Below are positions 1 to 9,400 of a stretch of 64,000 nucleotides of DNA, piece by piece (position 1 is the first letter of the stretch; every line of letters starts with the position of its first letter). Both the position numbers and the translations under genes were made by a program. Source of the DNA: an uncultured Polaribacter sp. (lineage in GTDB: Bacteria; Bacteroidota; Bacteroidia; Flavobacteriales; Flavobacteriaceae); contig CALSOT010000006.1 in NCBI GenBank assembly GCA_943788045.1, forward strand, positions 124,001 through 188,000. Reading direction: 5' to 3'. The notes below the pieces were generated by a model. The model worked only from the letters and a program-made list of their open reading frames with translations. It ran no database searches and was not told the DNA's origin.

Positions 1-1227
1 TAGTAATGCTCCTTTTTTATCTAAATTTACAAACCTATTTTCAAATAATCCTAGTTTAAACTTCGCTGTTAAAATTTTACGACAAGCCTCATTAATACGA
101 TTTATTGAAAGTTTACCTTCCTTAACCGAAGCGATAATCGCATCTGTAAATTTTGGTCCATGCATGTGCATATCCATTCCGGCATTAACAGACAAATAAG
201 AGGCTTCTTTCATGTCTTTGGCAACATGATGTAACTTATCAATACGTTCAATGTCTAACCAATCACTTACATAAAAACCTTCGAAGTTCCATTCGTCTCT
301 TAAAATATCCGTCATTAACCATTTACTCATATGAGAAGGAACACCGTTTATCTCATTATGAGCCGCCATAATGGAATACAAACCGGCATCAATAGCTTTT
401 TTATAAGGTGGTAAATGGACTTCTCTTAGTGTACGAACTGAGATATCTGCTGGAGCAGCGTTTAGTCCATTGACTGACTCACCTCCACCAATAAGATGTT
501 TTGCACAAGCTATTACTTTTTGAGTTCCGGTAAAATCGCCTTGTTGAAATCCTCGTACCATCGCAGCTCCCATATTACCCACCATAAACGGATCCTCTCC
601 TAATGTTTCTCCAACACGTCCCCAACGTGGGTCCCTGAGTATGTCTATGTTTGGTGTAAAAGTCCAGTGACTTCCGGTAGCACGCATTTCTTTGGCGGTT
701 TGTTTTCCTACAGAATATAAAAGTTCATCATTCCAAGTAGATGCTAATCCTATGGGAGATGGGTATACCGTTGTGCCAGAAACCAATGCATTTCCGTGTA
801 TAGCATCAATTCCAATTAAAACAGGGATTTTAAGTGGTGATTTTAAAGCTAATTCTTGTAAATAGTTAGCTTCTTCGGCAGTCAAAACATGTAAAAAAGA
901 GCCTATTTTCCCTTCTTCACACATTTTTGTAACATCATTTACAGAAAGTGTTTTATAGAATCCTTGTGCATCATTATTTTCTTTATCATCGTCCGGGTTT
1001 CCTGATTTCATATGATCTAGTCCAACAAATTGATTCATTTGATACACCTTATCCTCTAGAGTCATCCTTTTCATTAAATCTTCTACTCTCTCTTCAATAG
1101 GATGTGATGGATTTAAATATAAAGGATTTAAATTTGAATTATTTTTAGCTACGTTTTGTGCATTAGAGCCACATACACTTAGCACCAAACATAATAAAAC
1201 TCCATTTCTAATTGCTCTTTTAAACAT
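1..1227 (-). CDS. GH3 family beta-glucosidase-like glycoside hydrolase, 3' part cut off by the window edge
   Basis: The first 409 codons can be read; the C-terminal half lies outside the window. A signal peptide is likely (hydrophobic start, then CGSNAQ near residues 16-22). The GH3 N-terminal TIM barrel follows, with LIGIDAIHG, an NIDILRDPRWGR stretch, CAKHLIGGGESVNG and the nucleophile motif VSDW with Asp about 322. The family removes terminal beta-linked glucose or related sugars from oligosaccharides, in the periplasm or at the cell surface. The ATG at 1227 was chosen because the signal peptide begins there. The general acid/base residue lies in the part not seen, so the exact specificity is open. 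It may belong to a carbohydrate-use operon continuing to the left. Confidence 0.93.
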   Translation of the reverse strand, partial: MFKRAIRNGVLLCLVLSVCGSNAQNVAKNNSNLNPLYLNPSHPIEERVEDLMKRMTLEDKVYQMNQFVGLDHMKSGNPDDDKENNDAQGFYKTLSVNDVTKMCEEGKIGSFLHVLTAEEANYLQELALKSPLKIPVLIGIDAIHGNALVSGTTVYPSPIGLASTWNDELLYSVGKQTAKEMRATGSHWTFTPNIDILRDPRWGRVGETLGEDPFMVGNMGAAMVRGFQQGDFTGTQKVIACAKHLIGGGESVNGLNAAPADISVRTLREVHLPPYKKAIDAGLYSIMAAHNEINGVPSHMSKWLMTDILRDEWNFEGFYVSDWLDIERIDKLHHVAKDMKEASYLSVNAGMDMHMHGPKFTDAIIASVKEGKLSINRINEACRKILTAKFKLGLFENRFVNLDKKGALL

Positions 1228-1551
1228 ATTATTCGCTTATAATTTTAATAACGTTATAAATTGGTATTGGCTAAAAATTTTTAATTTTAGTGGGTTGAAA
1301 AATATCTTATTTTTCTTCTTTAATACTCTCACCAATATACCAAAGATTAAATTTCACAAAACCTGACTTTAATTTATGCTGTAAAATATTAATTAATTTT
1401 TTAATAAAACTCAGCTTGACTTTTAAAAGCTTCGTTATAATTTTTAATGTGTTATTTTATTAATTTTTGATTTACTCAAATTTAGAAAAGATTCTAAATA
1501 AAATAAGGGCGTTATGGTTAATTAATAAGGTGAAATGTCTTATTTCAATAA
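1228..1551. other. Gene-free stretch upstream of the GH3 gene
   Basis: This AT-rich region of about 320 bp has no convincing reading frame. It should contain the GH3 promoter on the minus strand, but no TAnnTTTG element was found close to the start codon. Confidence 0.5.
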
Positions 1552-1756
1552 TTAGCAATATTCTTTTCGAATACTTTCGACCTCTTGAAAACGGTTAAAT
1601 AGAATCCTGAAGATCTTTAGTTTTTGTTCTTTATCCAAAGAGAGGGCTTTCGTCATCTTTTGAGTTATTTTTAATACTCTTTTATCAAAATTTTTTTGAG
1701 TAAAAGCATTTGACATAAATAGTAAAATAAAAAAATAATAGTATGTTTTTAGTCAT
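1552..1756 (-). pseudogene. Small secreted helical protein with a frameshift in the signal peptide
   Basis: From an ATG at 1716 the minus strand encodes 54 residues: MSNAFTQKNFDKRV at the start, then a charged helical stretch containing LSLDKEQKLKIF. That stretch resembles small periplasmic Spy/CpxP-like or heavy-metal-sensor-type proteins of Bacteroidetes. Forty bases upstream, an ATG at 1756 opens a classic signal peptide (MTKNILLFF) in another frame. Removing one base from the seven-T run at 1729-1735 joins the two parts as MTKNILLFFILLFMSNAFTQ, a complete signal peptide with a cleavage site. The gene is therefore either inactivated by a 1-base insertion or affected by a sequencing error in a homopolymer. 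The family assignment is tentative. Confidence 0.6.
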
Positions 1757-2227
1757 TGAATTTGTTGTTAAAGTTTAGGTAAATTTAAAAATCAAACAAC
1801 ATTATACGGTTGATATTTTATCCAGAAGGTTGTATTATTTAACCATCATTAAGTATTGAAGCAACGTTTCCTTCTGGAACTTCATATTAAAAAGAAAAAT
1901 TAGTCTTTATAAAATGAAAATTACCCCAAATTTTGTTATCTTTCGTTTAAATTCCCTCGCACAACATTGTGTACGCCGCTAGTTTTATTTCAAAACACTT
2001 GTTAAAAACAATAACAAATTGAAATAATACATTTTGCTGTAAATCAAAAATAAAATTTTATGTAATATCAATTTTCGGTTCAATGGTTTGCGAATGCACA
2101 CTTATTGCACAAATTTTACCCCGAAGAATGTCTCTGGTGAAATCGGATATTACCATATTAATGTTTAATTAATTTTGATTTTTATCACATAAAAGCATTA
2201 TTTCAGGTTAATTAAATCAAAGCTGAA
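1757..2227. other. Long intergenic stretch before the LamG protein gene
   Basis: About 470 bp without a supported gene. It holds a small inverted repeat (CACAA-CA-TTGTG near 1960-1971) and, at 2105-2122, a TTGCAC...TTTTACCCC element resembling the regulatory repeats near 51.9 and 57.6 kb. Short open frames here do not look like proteins. Confidence 0.5.
2095..2122 (+). promoter_or_regulatory. Possible third copy of the TTGC/TACCCC regulatory element
   Basis: TTGCACAAATTTTACCCC at 2105-2122 matches 16 of 18 bases of the element upstream of the gene starting at 57547 (sense strand). The upstream repeat is only half conserved (TGCACA instead of TACCCT), and no TAnnTTTG stands 22 bp downstream. 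It could control the LamG protein gene that begins about 105 bp further on. Support is partial. Confidence 0.35.
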
Positions 2228-5200
2228 ATGAAAACCAAACTGATCTTTTTTTTATCCTTGATCGGATTTACCTCTATCTCTCAGAATCTTCCTACAGGAT
2301 TTCAAACAGTTGCTTATGAGGGCTTCGCTTACACATCAGGCAATTCTCTTTTAGGACTGAATGGAGGGTCTGGATTTACAGCTGCTTGGGCGCAATCTTA
2401 TTTAAATAAGTATATGAAAGCTCATGGTACAGGTTATACATATCCCAACCTTACCACTACTGGTGGTAGGGCCACATACAGCTCAACTTGTTACGGAACT
2501 TGTAATCAAATTGCCTCCTCAGGCAGGACCATCCCGATGCAGTCAAGTGGTGTTGTATATGTACAATTTTTAGCTAATTTAGGGTCTCAGGCAGGTGGTG
2601 GAACTCCACAAGTTAGATTTACAAATACAGTTACTAATTCCAATGCAATACTTGCAGGAGCAGTTACAAGTAATAGTTTCATTTGGGGAATGCATGATGG
2701 TGCAAACATTCACATGACAAATTTATCGTCAAATACAGAGAGATTTGTTATCATCAGATTTGATTATATAAATAATAATACTAAAATGTGGATTGATCAG
2801 AATGTCACCACATTCGACTACTCAAACCCAACTAATCCTGACGCAACCTCTCCGACGGCTAATAGTTTTAATAGCATTGATTTATATTTTAGGTATAACA
2901 GTCCTCATGGTGTTGATGAAATTCATGTTTTTAGATCACCACCAACCATTTCTTCAGTCACTGCAAATTGGGGTGACTTCCTGACTGAAGTAGAAGACGA
3001 TATTGATAGAACAGTAACGGTTGTTACAAGCGGTGTTGAAGACGGACAAACGGTAACGCTAACCTTGAATAGTGTAAGTTATACTGCAAATGTGTCTTCA
3101 AACTCCGCCAGCATAACCATCACATCATCAGGCCTACAAGCTTTAACAAATAATACCGACTACACATTGACTACTAATGTTTCAGATATAGCAGGTAACC
3201 AGGCTACTGCACATACTTCAACAACCTTTAAAGCATTGAATAATCCGAGTACTAACAATGCATTGGCATTTGATGGTGTAAATGACTACGTTACTGCTAA
3301 TATAAATTTACCAACAGAAGATTTCACATATTCTGCTTGGGTTAAATTCAACACTGTTTCGAGGAAAGAAAGTATTTTTAGTGTCGGAGGTAATAATGAA
3401 CTTATTATAATTAAAAACACTGATGGTAAGTTGGCTGTATGGATTGATGGTAGTGAAAAAATTGTAGAAAGTTCAGCTACAGACACAGATTGGCATCATA
3501 TTACATTAACCAGAAGTGGTGTAAATGCCACTTTATATCGTGATGGTGTTTCAATCGGCAGCTCCGCATCTGTAACCAGCAGTGCGCTTTCCCTAGGTAG
3601 TTGTGATTTGTTGATTGGTAGTGATAGTGATAGTGGTTGTAATGGTTCCCTGGATGATTATTTAGATGGTCAAATCGACGAATTACGTATTTGGAATGAT
3701 GTTCGAACTACTTCAGAAATCTCAGCCAATATGACTGGTGAATTGAACGGTAACGAAAGCAATTTGGTCGGCTATTACAAATTTAACGAACCTGACACCA
3801 ATACCATTGCTAGTAATTTTGCCTCTGGTACAGGTTCTAGCTATGATGGTCTATTAAACAATATGTCAGGAACAGAGTGGACAATGTCTACAGCTATGGG
3901 CATAATTTTAATTACTCAAATTTATCAATCTAGTGCTAAAAAAATGATTGAAGTGACCAATATTGGAGGTGTTCAAATACCAGGAAACACATATAGTTTA
4001 AACTTGTTTAGCAATAATTCTGGAGATATGACAGGTATTTTACCCTCTGTAAGTTATACCATAACATCGAATTTAAATGCCAATCAATCTATTGTAATTG
4101 AAAATAGTATTGGCAGTGGTTTTAATAATATAAACTCGGGAGCTATTTCAATAATAGATAATAATATAACAAACTTTGGTGATGCAAATGATATTTTAAT
4201 ATTATCTACCAGCTCAGATAGTTCTTCTTGGCAAAACCGTATAGATGTTATTCATTCTATTGGTGATACTACTTCTATGGTATTAAAAGATGAAGAATCC
4301 AATCCGGTACTTGTCAATGACTCAGATAGGTGGGTAATGTTTATAGATGATAATTTGGACCCGTACAGACCTGTTAATTCTGGAGGCCCTGAAAGACACC
4401 CTCATGATCCTCTTATTTCTGAGATTGATGATGCTAGTCAGAATTCTAATGCACAATTAGGGTATCATAGAACCGGAGTCACTAATAGAACGGCTGGAAC
4501 ATGGAGTAACGGAATCCCCGATAGATCCAGAAGAATTGTTATATCTGAAGATTATTTACATGCGGGGTCTTCTCTTTCTGCAAAACAACTCAGCATAAAT
4601 AACAACAGTAAACTTGCTGTAACTAATAGTTTATTGATTGTCTCTGAAAATGTAACCATCACCAACAGTGCAGACCAAATTAGACTAATAGGAACTAGTC
4701 AATTAGTTACCACACATTCCACAAGTTCAAAGGTAAATGGCAATGGTTCTTTATACATAGACCAAAACTCAGAGATTGCAAGTACCTACAGATATAATTA
4801 TTTTAGTTCTCCCGTTACAACTGTGGGGCAAAATACATTTTCTTTAGCTAGTGTTTTGAAGGATGGCACAACCCCTACATCTTCAATTTCAACCCCTCTT
4901 GATATTAATTTTGTGACTGATAAAAATGGTAATACGACCACCCCTATCTGTATTTCTACAAGATGGTTATACTCTTATCCAATAGCAGGTAATGGTTGGG
5001 TTCATAAAGGCAGTGCTGGTATTTATCAAGCTACAGACGGCTTTACTTTAAAGGGACCAGGACAGGTTCAAAATTATACTTTTGTTGGTTCTCCAAAAGA
5101 TGGTGAATACACAAACTCTATAATGGCAGATGCATATTATTTGGCAGGAAACCCCTACCCATCAGCATTAAATGCTCAAAAATTTATAGAAGATAATATT

Positions 5201-6223
5201 GCATCAACTAGTGGAACCATCTATTTCTGGGAGCAACAAACTGGGCTCACAGAATACGAAAACCAAGGACACTACACGAGCAATTATGTTGGAGGATATG
5301 CAACAAGGAATTTAAGCATGGGAATAGCAGCGCCATATTATGGTGGTAATTCAGTATATAAAACACCTGCAAAATACATTGCAATAGCCCAAGGTTTTTT
5401 TATCGGTGGAGATTCAGACGGAGGTCAAATCGTTTTTAATAATAGCCAAAGAGAATGTCGACTTGAAGGTGATGATTCTCTATTTTTCAGAAATGGAGAT
5501 AATTCAAATACTGAGACATATCAAAATACTACAATAAAAATAGGCCTAAATTATACAAACAGTGAAGGTCAAAATTTAAATAGACAAATTGGTATTTCTT
5601 TTAACGAAAAAAGATCTTTCTCCTTCGATCTTGGATATGACTCTCCAATGTTTGACTTACAAAATACAGATATGTTCTGGAAATTCATCCAGGACGACAC
5701 CAAGTATGTGATTGCTGGGATTCAAGAAATCTCTGATGATCTAGAAATACCTCTTGGACTTACCATAGGTTCTGATAATGAAATTATTATTAAATTGGAT
5801 GAAAAACAAAACATAGAAAGAGATATCTATCTAAAAGACAAGCTCACTGGAATAGAAGAAAAACTAACCGATAATGAACATGGTGTTCCCATTACTCTTG
5901 CACAAGGAGAATACCTTGAGCGTTATGCTATTGTATTTAAAGAATCTTCTTCTCTTAGTTTTAATAAAAATGCACTAGACAATAATAGCGATATTCACTT
6001 ATATGTAGACAATAAAACTAACGAATTGGTCTTAAAAAATCATCTAAACCACATCATTAAAAAAGTCACAGTCCTTAATATTCTTGGACAATCTAAAAAA
6101 GTATGGACTGATATAGGAAAAGAAATAGAACACAGGATAAAAATTAAACTTCCTGCAGCTTTTTATATTGTAAGCGTTACCTCGGAAGAAGGTAAAACGA
6201 TAAAAAAAATACATCTAGATTAA
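2228..6223 (+). CDS. Large secreted LamG-domain protein with T9SS C-terminal sorting region
   Basis: A 1331-residue extracellular protein. The signal peptide ends near SISQ (residue 19). Residues about 20-250 look like a concanavalin-like lectin fold. Residues about 345-525 form a clear LamG/pentraxin-like domain (ALAFDGVNDYVTA, FTYSAWVKF, IDELRIWNDVRT, GYYKFNE). Residues about 559-690 resemble a lamin-tail-like domain (ILITQIYQSSAKKMIEVTN). A long beta-rich part contains the YRYNYFSSPV signature common in flavobacterial surface proteins. The last 80 residues form a T9SS type A sorting domain, although the usual YPNP motif is absent. It is probably displayed on or released from the cell surface to bind carbohydrate or adhere. 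No catalytic motif is visible. Confidence 0.85.
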   Translation: MKTKLIFFLSLIGFTSISQNLPTGFQTVAYEGFAYTSGNSLLGLNGGSGFTAAWAQSYLNKYMKAHGTGYTYPNLTTTGGRATYSSTCYGTCNQIASSGRTIPMQSSGVVYVQFLANLGSQAGGGTPQVRFTNTVTNSNAILAGAVTSNSFIWGMHDGANIHMTNLSSNTERFVIIRFDYINNNTKMWIDQNVTTFDYSNPTNPDATSPTANSFNSIDLYFRYNSPHGVDEIHVFRSPPTISSVTANWGDFLTEVEDDIDRTVTVVTSGVEDGQTVTLTLNSVSYTANVSSNSASITITSSGLQALTNNTDYTLTTNVSDIAGNQATAHTSTTFKALNNPSTNNALAFDGVNDYVTANINLPTEDFTYSAWVKFNTVSRKESIFSVGGNNELIIIKNTDGKLAVWIDGSEKIVESSATDTDWHHITLTRSGVNATLYRDGVSIGSSASVTSSALSLGSCDLLIGSDSDSGCNGSLDDYLDGQIDELRIWNDVRTTSEISANMTGELNGNESNLVGYYKFNEPDTNTIASNFASGTGSSYDGLLNNMSGTEWTMSTAMGIILITQIYQSSAKKMIEVTNIGGVQIPGNTYSLNLFSNNSGDMTGILPSVSYTITSNLNANQSIVIENSIGSGFNNINSGAISIIDNNITNFGDANDILILSTSSDSSSWQNRIDVIHSIGDTTSMVLKDEESNPVLVNDSDRWVMFIDDNLDPYRPVNSGGPERHPHDPLISEIDDASQNSNAQLGYHRTGVTNRTAGTWSNGIPDRSRRIVISEDYLHAGSSLSAKQLSINNNSKLAVTNSLLIVSENVTITNSADQIRLIGTSQLVTTHSTSSKVNGNGSLYIDQNSEIASTYRYNYFSSPVTTVGQNTFSLASVLKDGTTPTSSISTPLDINFVTDKNGNTTTPICISTRWLYSYPIAGNGWVHKGSAGIYQATDGFTLKGPGQVQNYTFVGSPKDGEYTNSIMADAYYLAGNPYPSALNAQKFIEDNIASTSGTIYFWEQQTGLTEYENQGHYTSNYVGGYATRNLSMGIAAPYYGGNSVYKTPAKYIAIAQGFFIGGDSDGGQIVFNNSQRECRLEGDDSLFFRNGDNSNTETYQNTTIKIGLNYTNSEGQNLNRQIGISFNEKRSFSFDLGYDSPMFDLQNTDMFWKFIQDDTKYVIAGIQEISDDLEIPLGLTIGSDNEIIIKLDEKQNIERDIYLKDKLTGIEEKLTDNEHGVPITLAQGEYLERYAIVFKESSSLSFNKNALDNNSDIHLYVDNKTNELVLKNHLNHIIKKVTVLNILGQSKKVWTDIGKEIEHRIKIKLPAAFYIVSVTSEEGKTIKKIHLD

Positions 6224-6464
6224 AGAAAGTCTGACGAAACAAGCTCAAAAAATAATATTTCTCGAAAAAGAGCAGTCGACACCTTATGTTTTAGAGATTA
6301 ATAATAACCTAAAATAAATGAGTATTGAAAAATATAAAGAGCTTGGGCAAATGTTACCTCAAATTTTAAACCAAAAAAAATTGAATGATCATCGTATCCA
6401 ATAGGTCCAGTAACTTTTTAATATATATAATTTCTGTATAATTAATTAACAACCTTTTACAAAA
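6224..6464. other. Intergenic region with short possible gene remnants
   Basis: Between the two large T9SS genes, one frame reads LTKQAQKIIFLEKEQSTPYV... without a start codon and ends at a TAA. It is followed directly by a 28-codon frame from the ATG at 6318 (MSIEKYKELGQML...). These look like degraded coding sequence but match no family I recognise. Confidence 0.25.
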
Positions 6465-9400
6465 ATGAAAACCATAAAAAAAATATGTATTTTAATTATT
6501 ATTTTATTCAATTTACAATCATATGCCCAAGGTGATACTTCTTGTTTTAGTATTGAACCTAATCAAATAATAGAAGTTCCTGAAAATGCGCAAGTAGGAG
6601 ATACTATAGCCACTATTCAATACTGCTCTTCTGGAGAATGGAAAAAATTAGAAACAGAATATTTTAGTACTCTTGCATTAAAAGAAAATGGTCAATTATA
6701 TACTTGGGGATATAATGCAGCTGGAAGTTGGCCACCAATTACTGCCGGTTTAGATTCTAATCAAGAAATTATTTTTGAGCCAAATTTAGTTAAAGACCCA
6801 ATAGACAACAGTCAAGATTTTTTATTAGATGACGTCGCTTCCTCGCTATATATGGCTTTTGGAATAAAAGCTTCTGACCAATCTCTATGGGGTTGGGGAA
6901 GAGATGAAAATGGGAGTTTAGGAATTGGAGAGTTTCTAAATGCCTACGATAACATATTTAGAGTACCTCAACTTTTAAATGACTCAAATACCTGGAAGAC
7001 AGTCTCTGCTGGAAATTATCACGGAAACGCCATAGATACAGAAGGAAAACTATGGGGATGGGGCTGGTGTGATGGTGCTTGGGATCAAAGTGGATTTGAT
7101 TATACTGTATTCACACCAACTCAAGTTGGTTCAGATTCTGACTGGGAGGTTGTATCTTGTGGGTATTCAAATACGTTTTTAATTAAAAAGGACGGTACAC
7201 TTTGGGTTATGGGCAGAGATATTGACGGAAGTTCTGGTTTGGGTGAAAACCCTACAGAAGAGGGCATCGTTCAAATAGGAACAGATTCAGACTGGAGAGC
7301 AATAAGTTCATATTCTACAGGTTCAATTGCTATAAAAAATAACGGAGAACTATATGTTTGGGGTCAAAATGATGGGGGTGAATTAGGCTTCAATCCTAAC
7401 AATATCAAAAAAATATTTGTTCCTACTCAAATTCCGGGAAGTGAAAATATTAATTTTACTCACGCAGATATTGGAAGCCAGCATGGTTTGGCATCAGATA
7501 TAGACGGTAATTATTATGGATGGGGAGAAAATTTAAGTGGACAACTTGGAAACGGTGAAATAAATACTTTTGAAGAATTTCAATTAATTGAAACAGGTGG
7601 CATTTCAACAAGTTATGTAAGTGCAGCAGGAAGAACTTCTGGCTTTATAACTGAAGGCGGTTCTATGCGAATGTTTGGTTCTAATGATGCAGGACAACTA
7701 GGATATGGTGAAGATGCTGTAACAAACCCAAATGTTCCAATTGTAGTTAACCTAGGAGAAGACCTTAAAAATGCTACTATTATTAAATACAACTCTTCTG
7801 CTATTGCTCAAGGAGTTTTAACTGATGATGGGCAACTTTGGGTTTGGGGAGACAATCAATATGGAAGATTAGGGGTAGGACACGCTGACAGAATTGCTGC
7901 AAACTACTATCCTAATAGAATTGGTGAATCCTCTGACGTATGGACAGATTTTTCTCATTCTGGACAAAATTTATATGCTGTAAAAGACAATAAACTCTTT
8001 GCTGCGGGTCAAGGAGATCACAATAATATAGGATTAGGACTTCTAAATACTGAAAATCAATTCTCTATGACTGAAGTACCCGGTGTAGACATCTCTGAAA
8101 TTGAGACATGGCAGAGTTCTTGGGCTGGTTTTATATCCATTAAAAAGAATGGCGAACTTTGGGGATTTGGAGGAAACTGGAATGGACAATTAGCTAGAAA
8201 CCCAAATACTCAAATGCAAAATACGATGCATACCGTTGATATAAATAATGATGGTTTTGGAGGTATAAATAGTGTTGATAATATCAGTGAAGCAAATGTA
8301 TCAAGGTTTTCAGGAGAATATGAAACTGGGCAGTTTACAACAAATGGCCAAGGGAGTAATGCTAATTTTTTAATAAAGATTAATGATATTGGTGAAGCAT
8401 CCGTTTCTGTTATAGATGGTGGCGAGTCCTTTAAAGAAGACGACATTATAACGGTCTCGAATTACGAATTTGGCGATAATAGGAAAAGAAGTCTTTTAAC
8501 TAACGGAAACTTTGAAACTCAAGATGATTCCTGGATTATTGGAACTAATGACAGCAGCGCCGCACCTGTGGTTACAGTTGGAAATAATACGTACTATTCT
8601 TTTAATGTGCTTGAAGCAGATGAAGTATGGAAGGTTAATGTAAGCCAAAAAACTGAAATATTAGAGGGAGATAACTATACACTAACTTTTGATGCTTGGT
8701 CCAATACAAATAGAAGTATAGTTGCAGGAATAGGTCTAAGTAGTGCGCCTTATACTGCGGCAACAGAAACGATAGCTCTTACAACAGAGAGAAAAACATA
8801 TACACTAACGCTAGATGCAAATTTTGGGGATATAGGCGCTAGAGTTTTGTTTGATATAGGAGGAGAAATCGGTGAAGTTAACATTGACGATGTATCCTTA
8901 ATAAATAATAATGTGGCCCCTGACTTAACATTTCAGGTTGATGTTTTTGGAGATAACGTTGGTAAGTCTAGTATACCGTATTATCAAAAATTAAACAATG
9001 ACTCCGATTGGCATAAAATTTATGACACTAAAGGAACAAATACACTGATTGTTGAAAAAAATGATGGAAGTATTTGGTTTGCTGGAGGAAATAATGGTGG
9101 ACCTGAAACTGATTTATATGCTGCACTTGGGATTAATGATTATAATAACGATGGTTTAGTGGAAGTGTTTCCTGTAGGAAATGATTGGAATACATTTTCA
9201 AGCTCTGAAGGAACTGTGATAGGAATAAAAGATGACGGAACGATGTGGAGTATTGGTAGTAATTCTCAAGGAAGAGCAGGATTGGGTGTTGATGATGGTT
9301 GGATTAACGAAATTACCCAAATTGGTTTGGATTCAGATTGGAAACACATTAATTTAAATGGTCCAACAGCGTTGGCTATAAAAACAGATAATACTCTCTG

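Noticed and set aside
1840..1900. Minus-strand reading EVPEGNVASILNDG as a gene end
   Set aside because: A stop codon lies directly upstream in that frame, so at most 15 residues are open.
1955..1975. Inverted repeat CACAA-CA-TTGTG in the left intergenic region, thought of as an insertion-sequence end or repetitive element
   Set aside because: The arms are only 5 bp, no partner copy was found nearby, and no transposase remains are visible.
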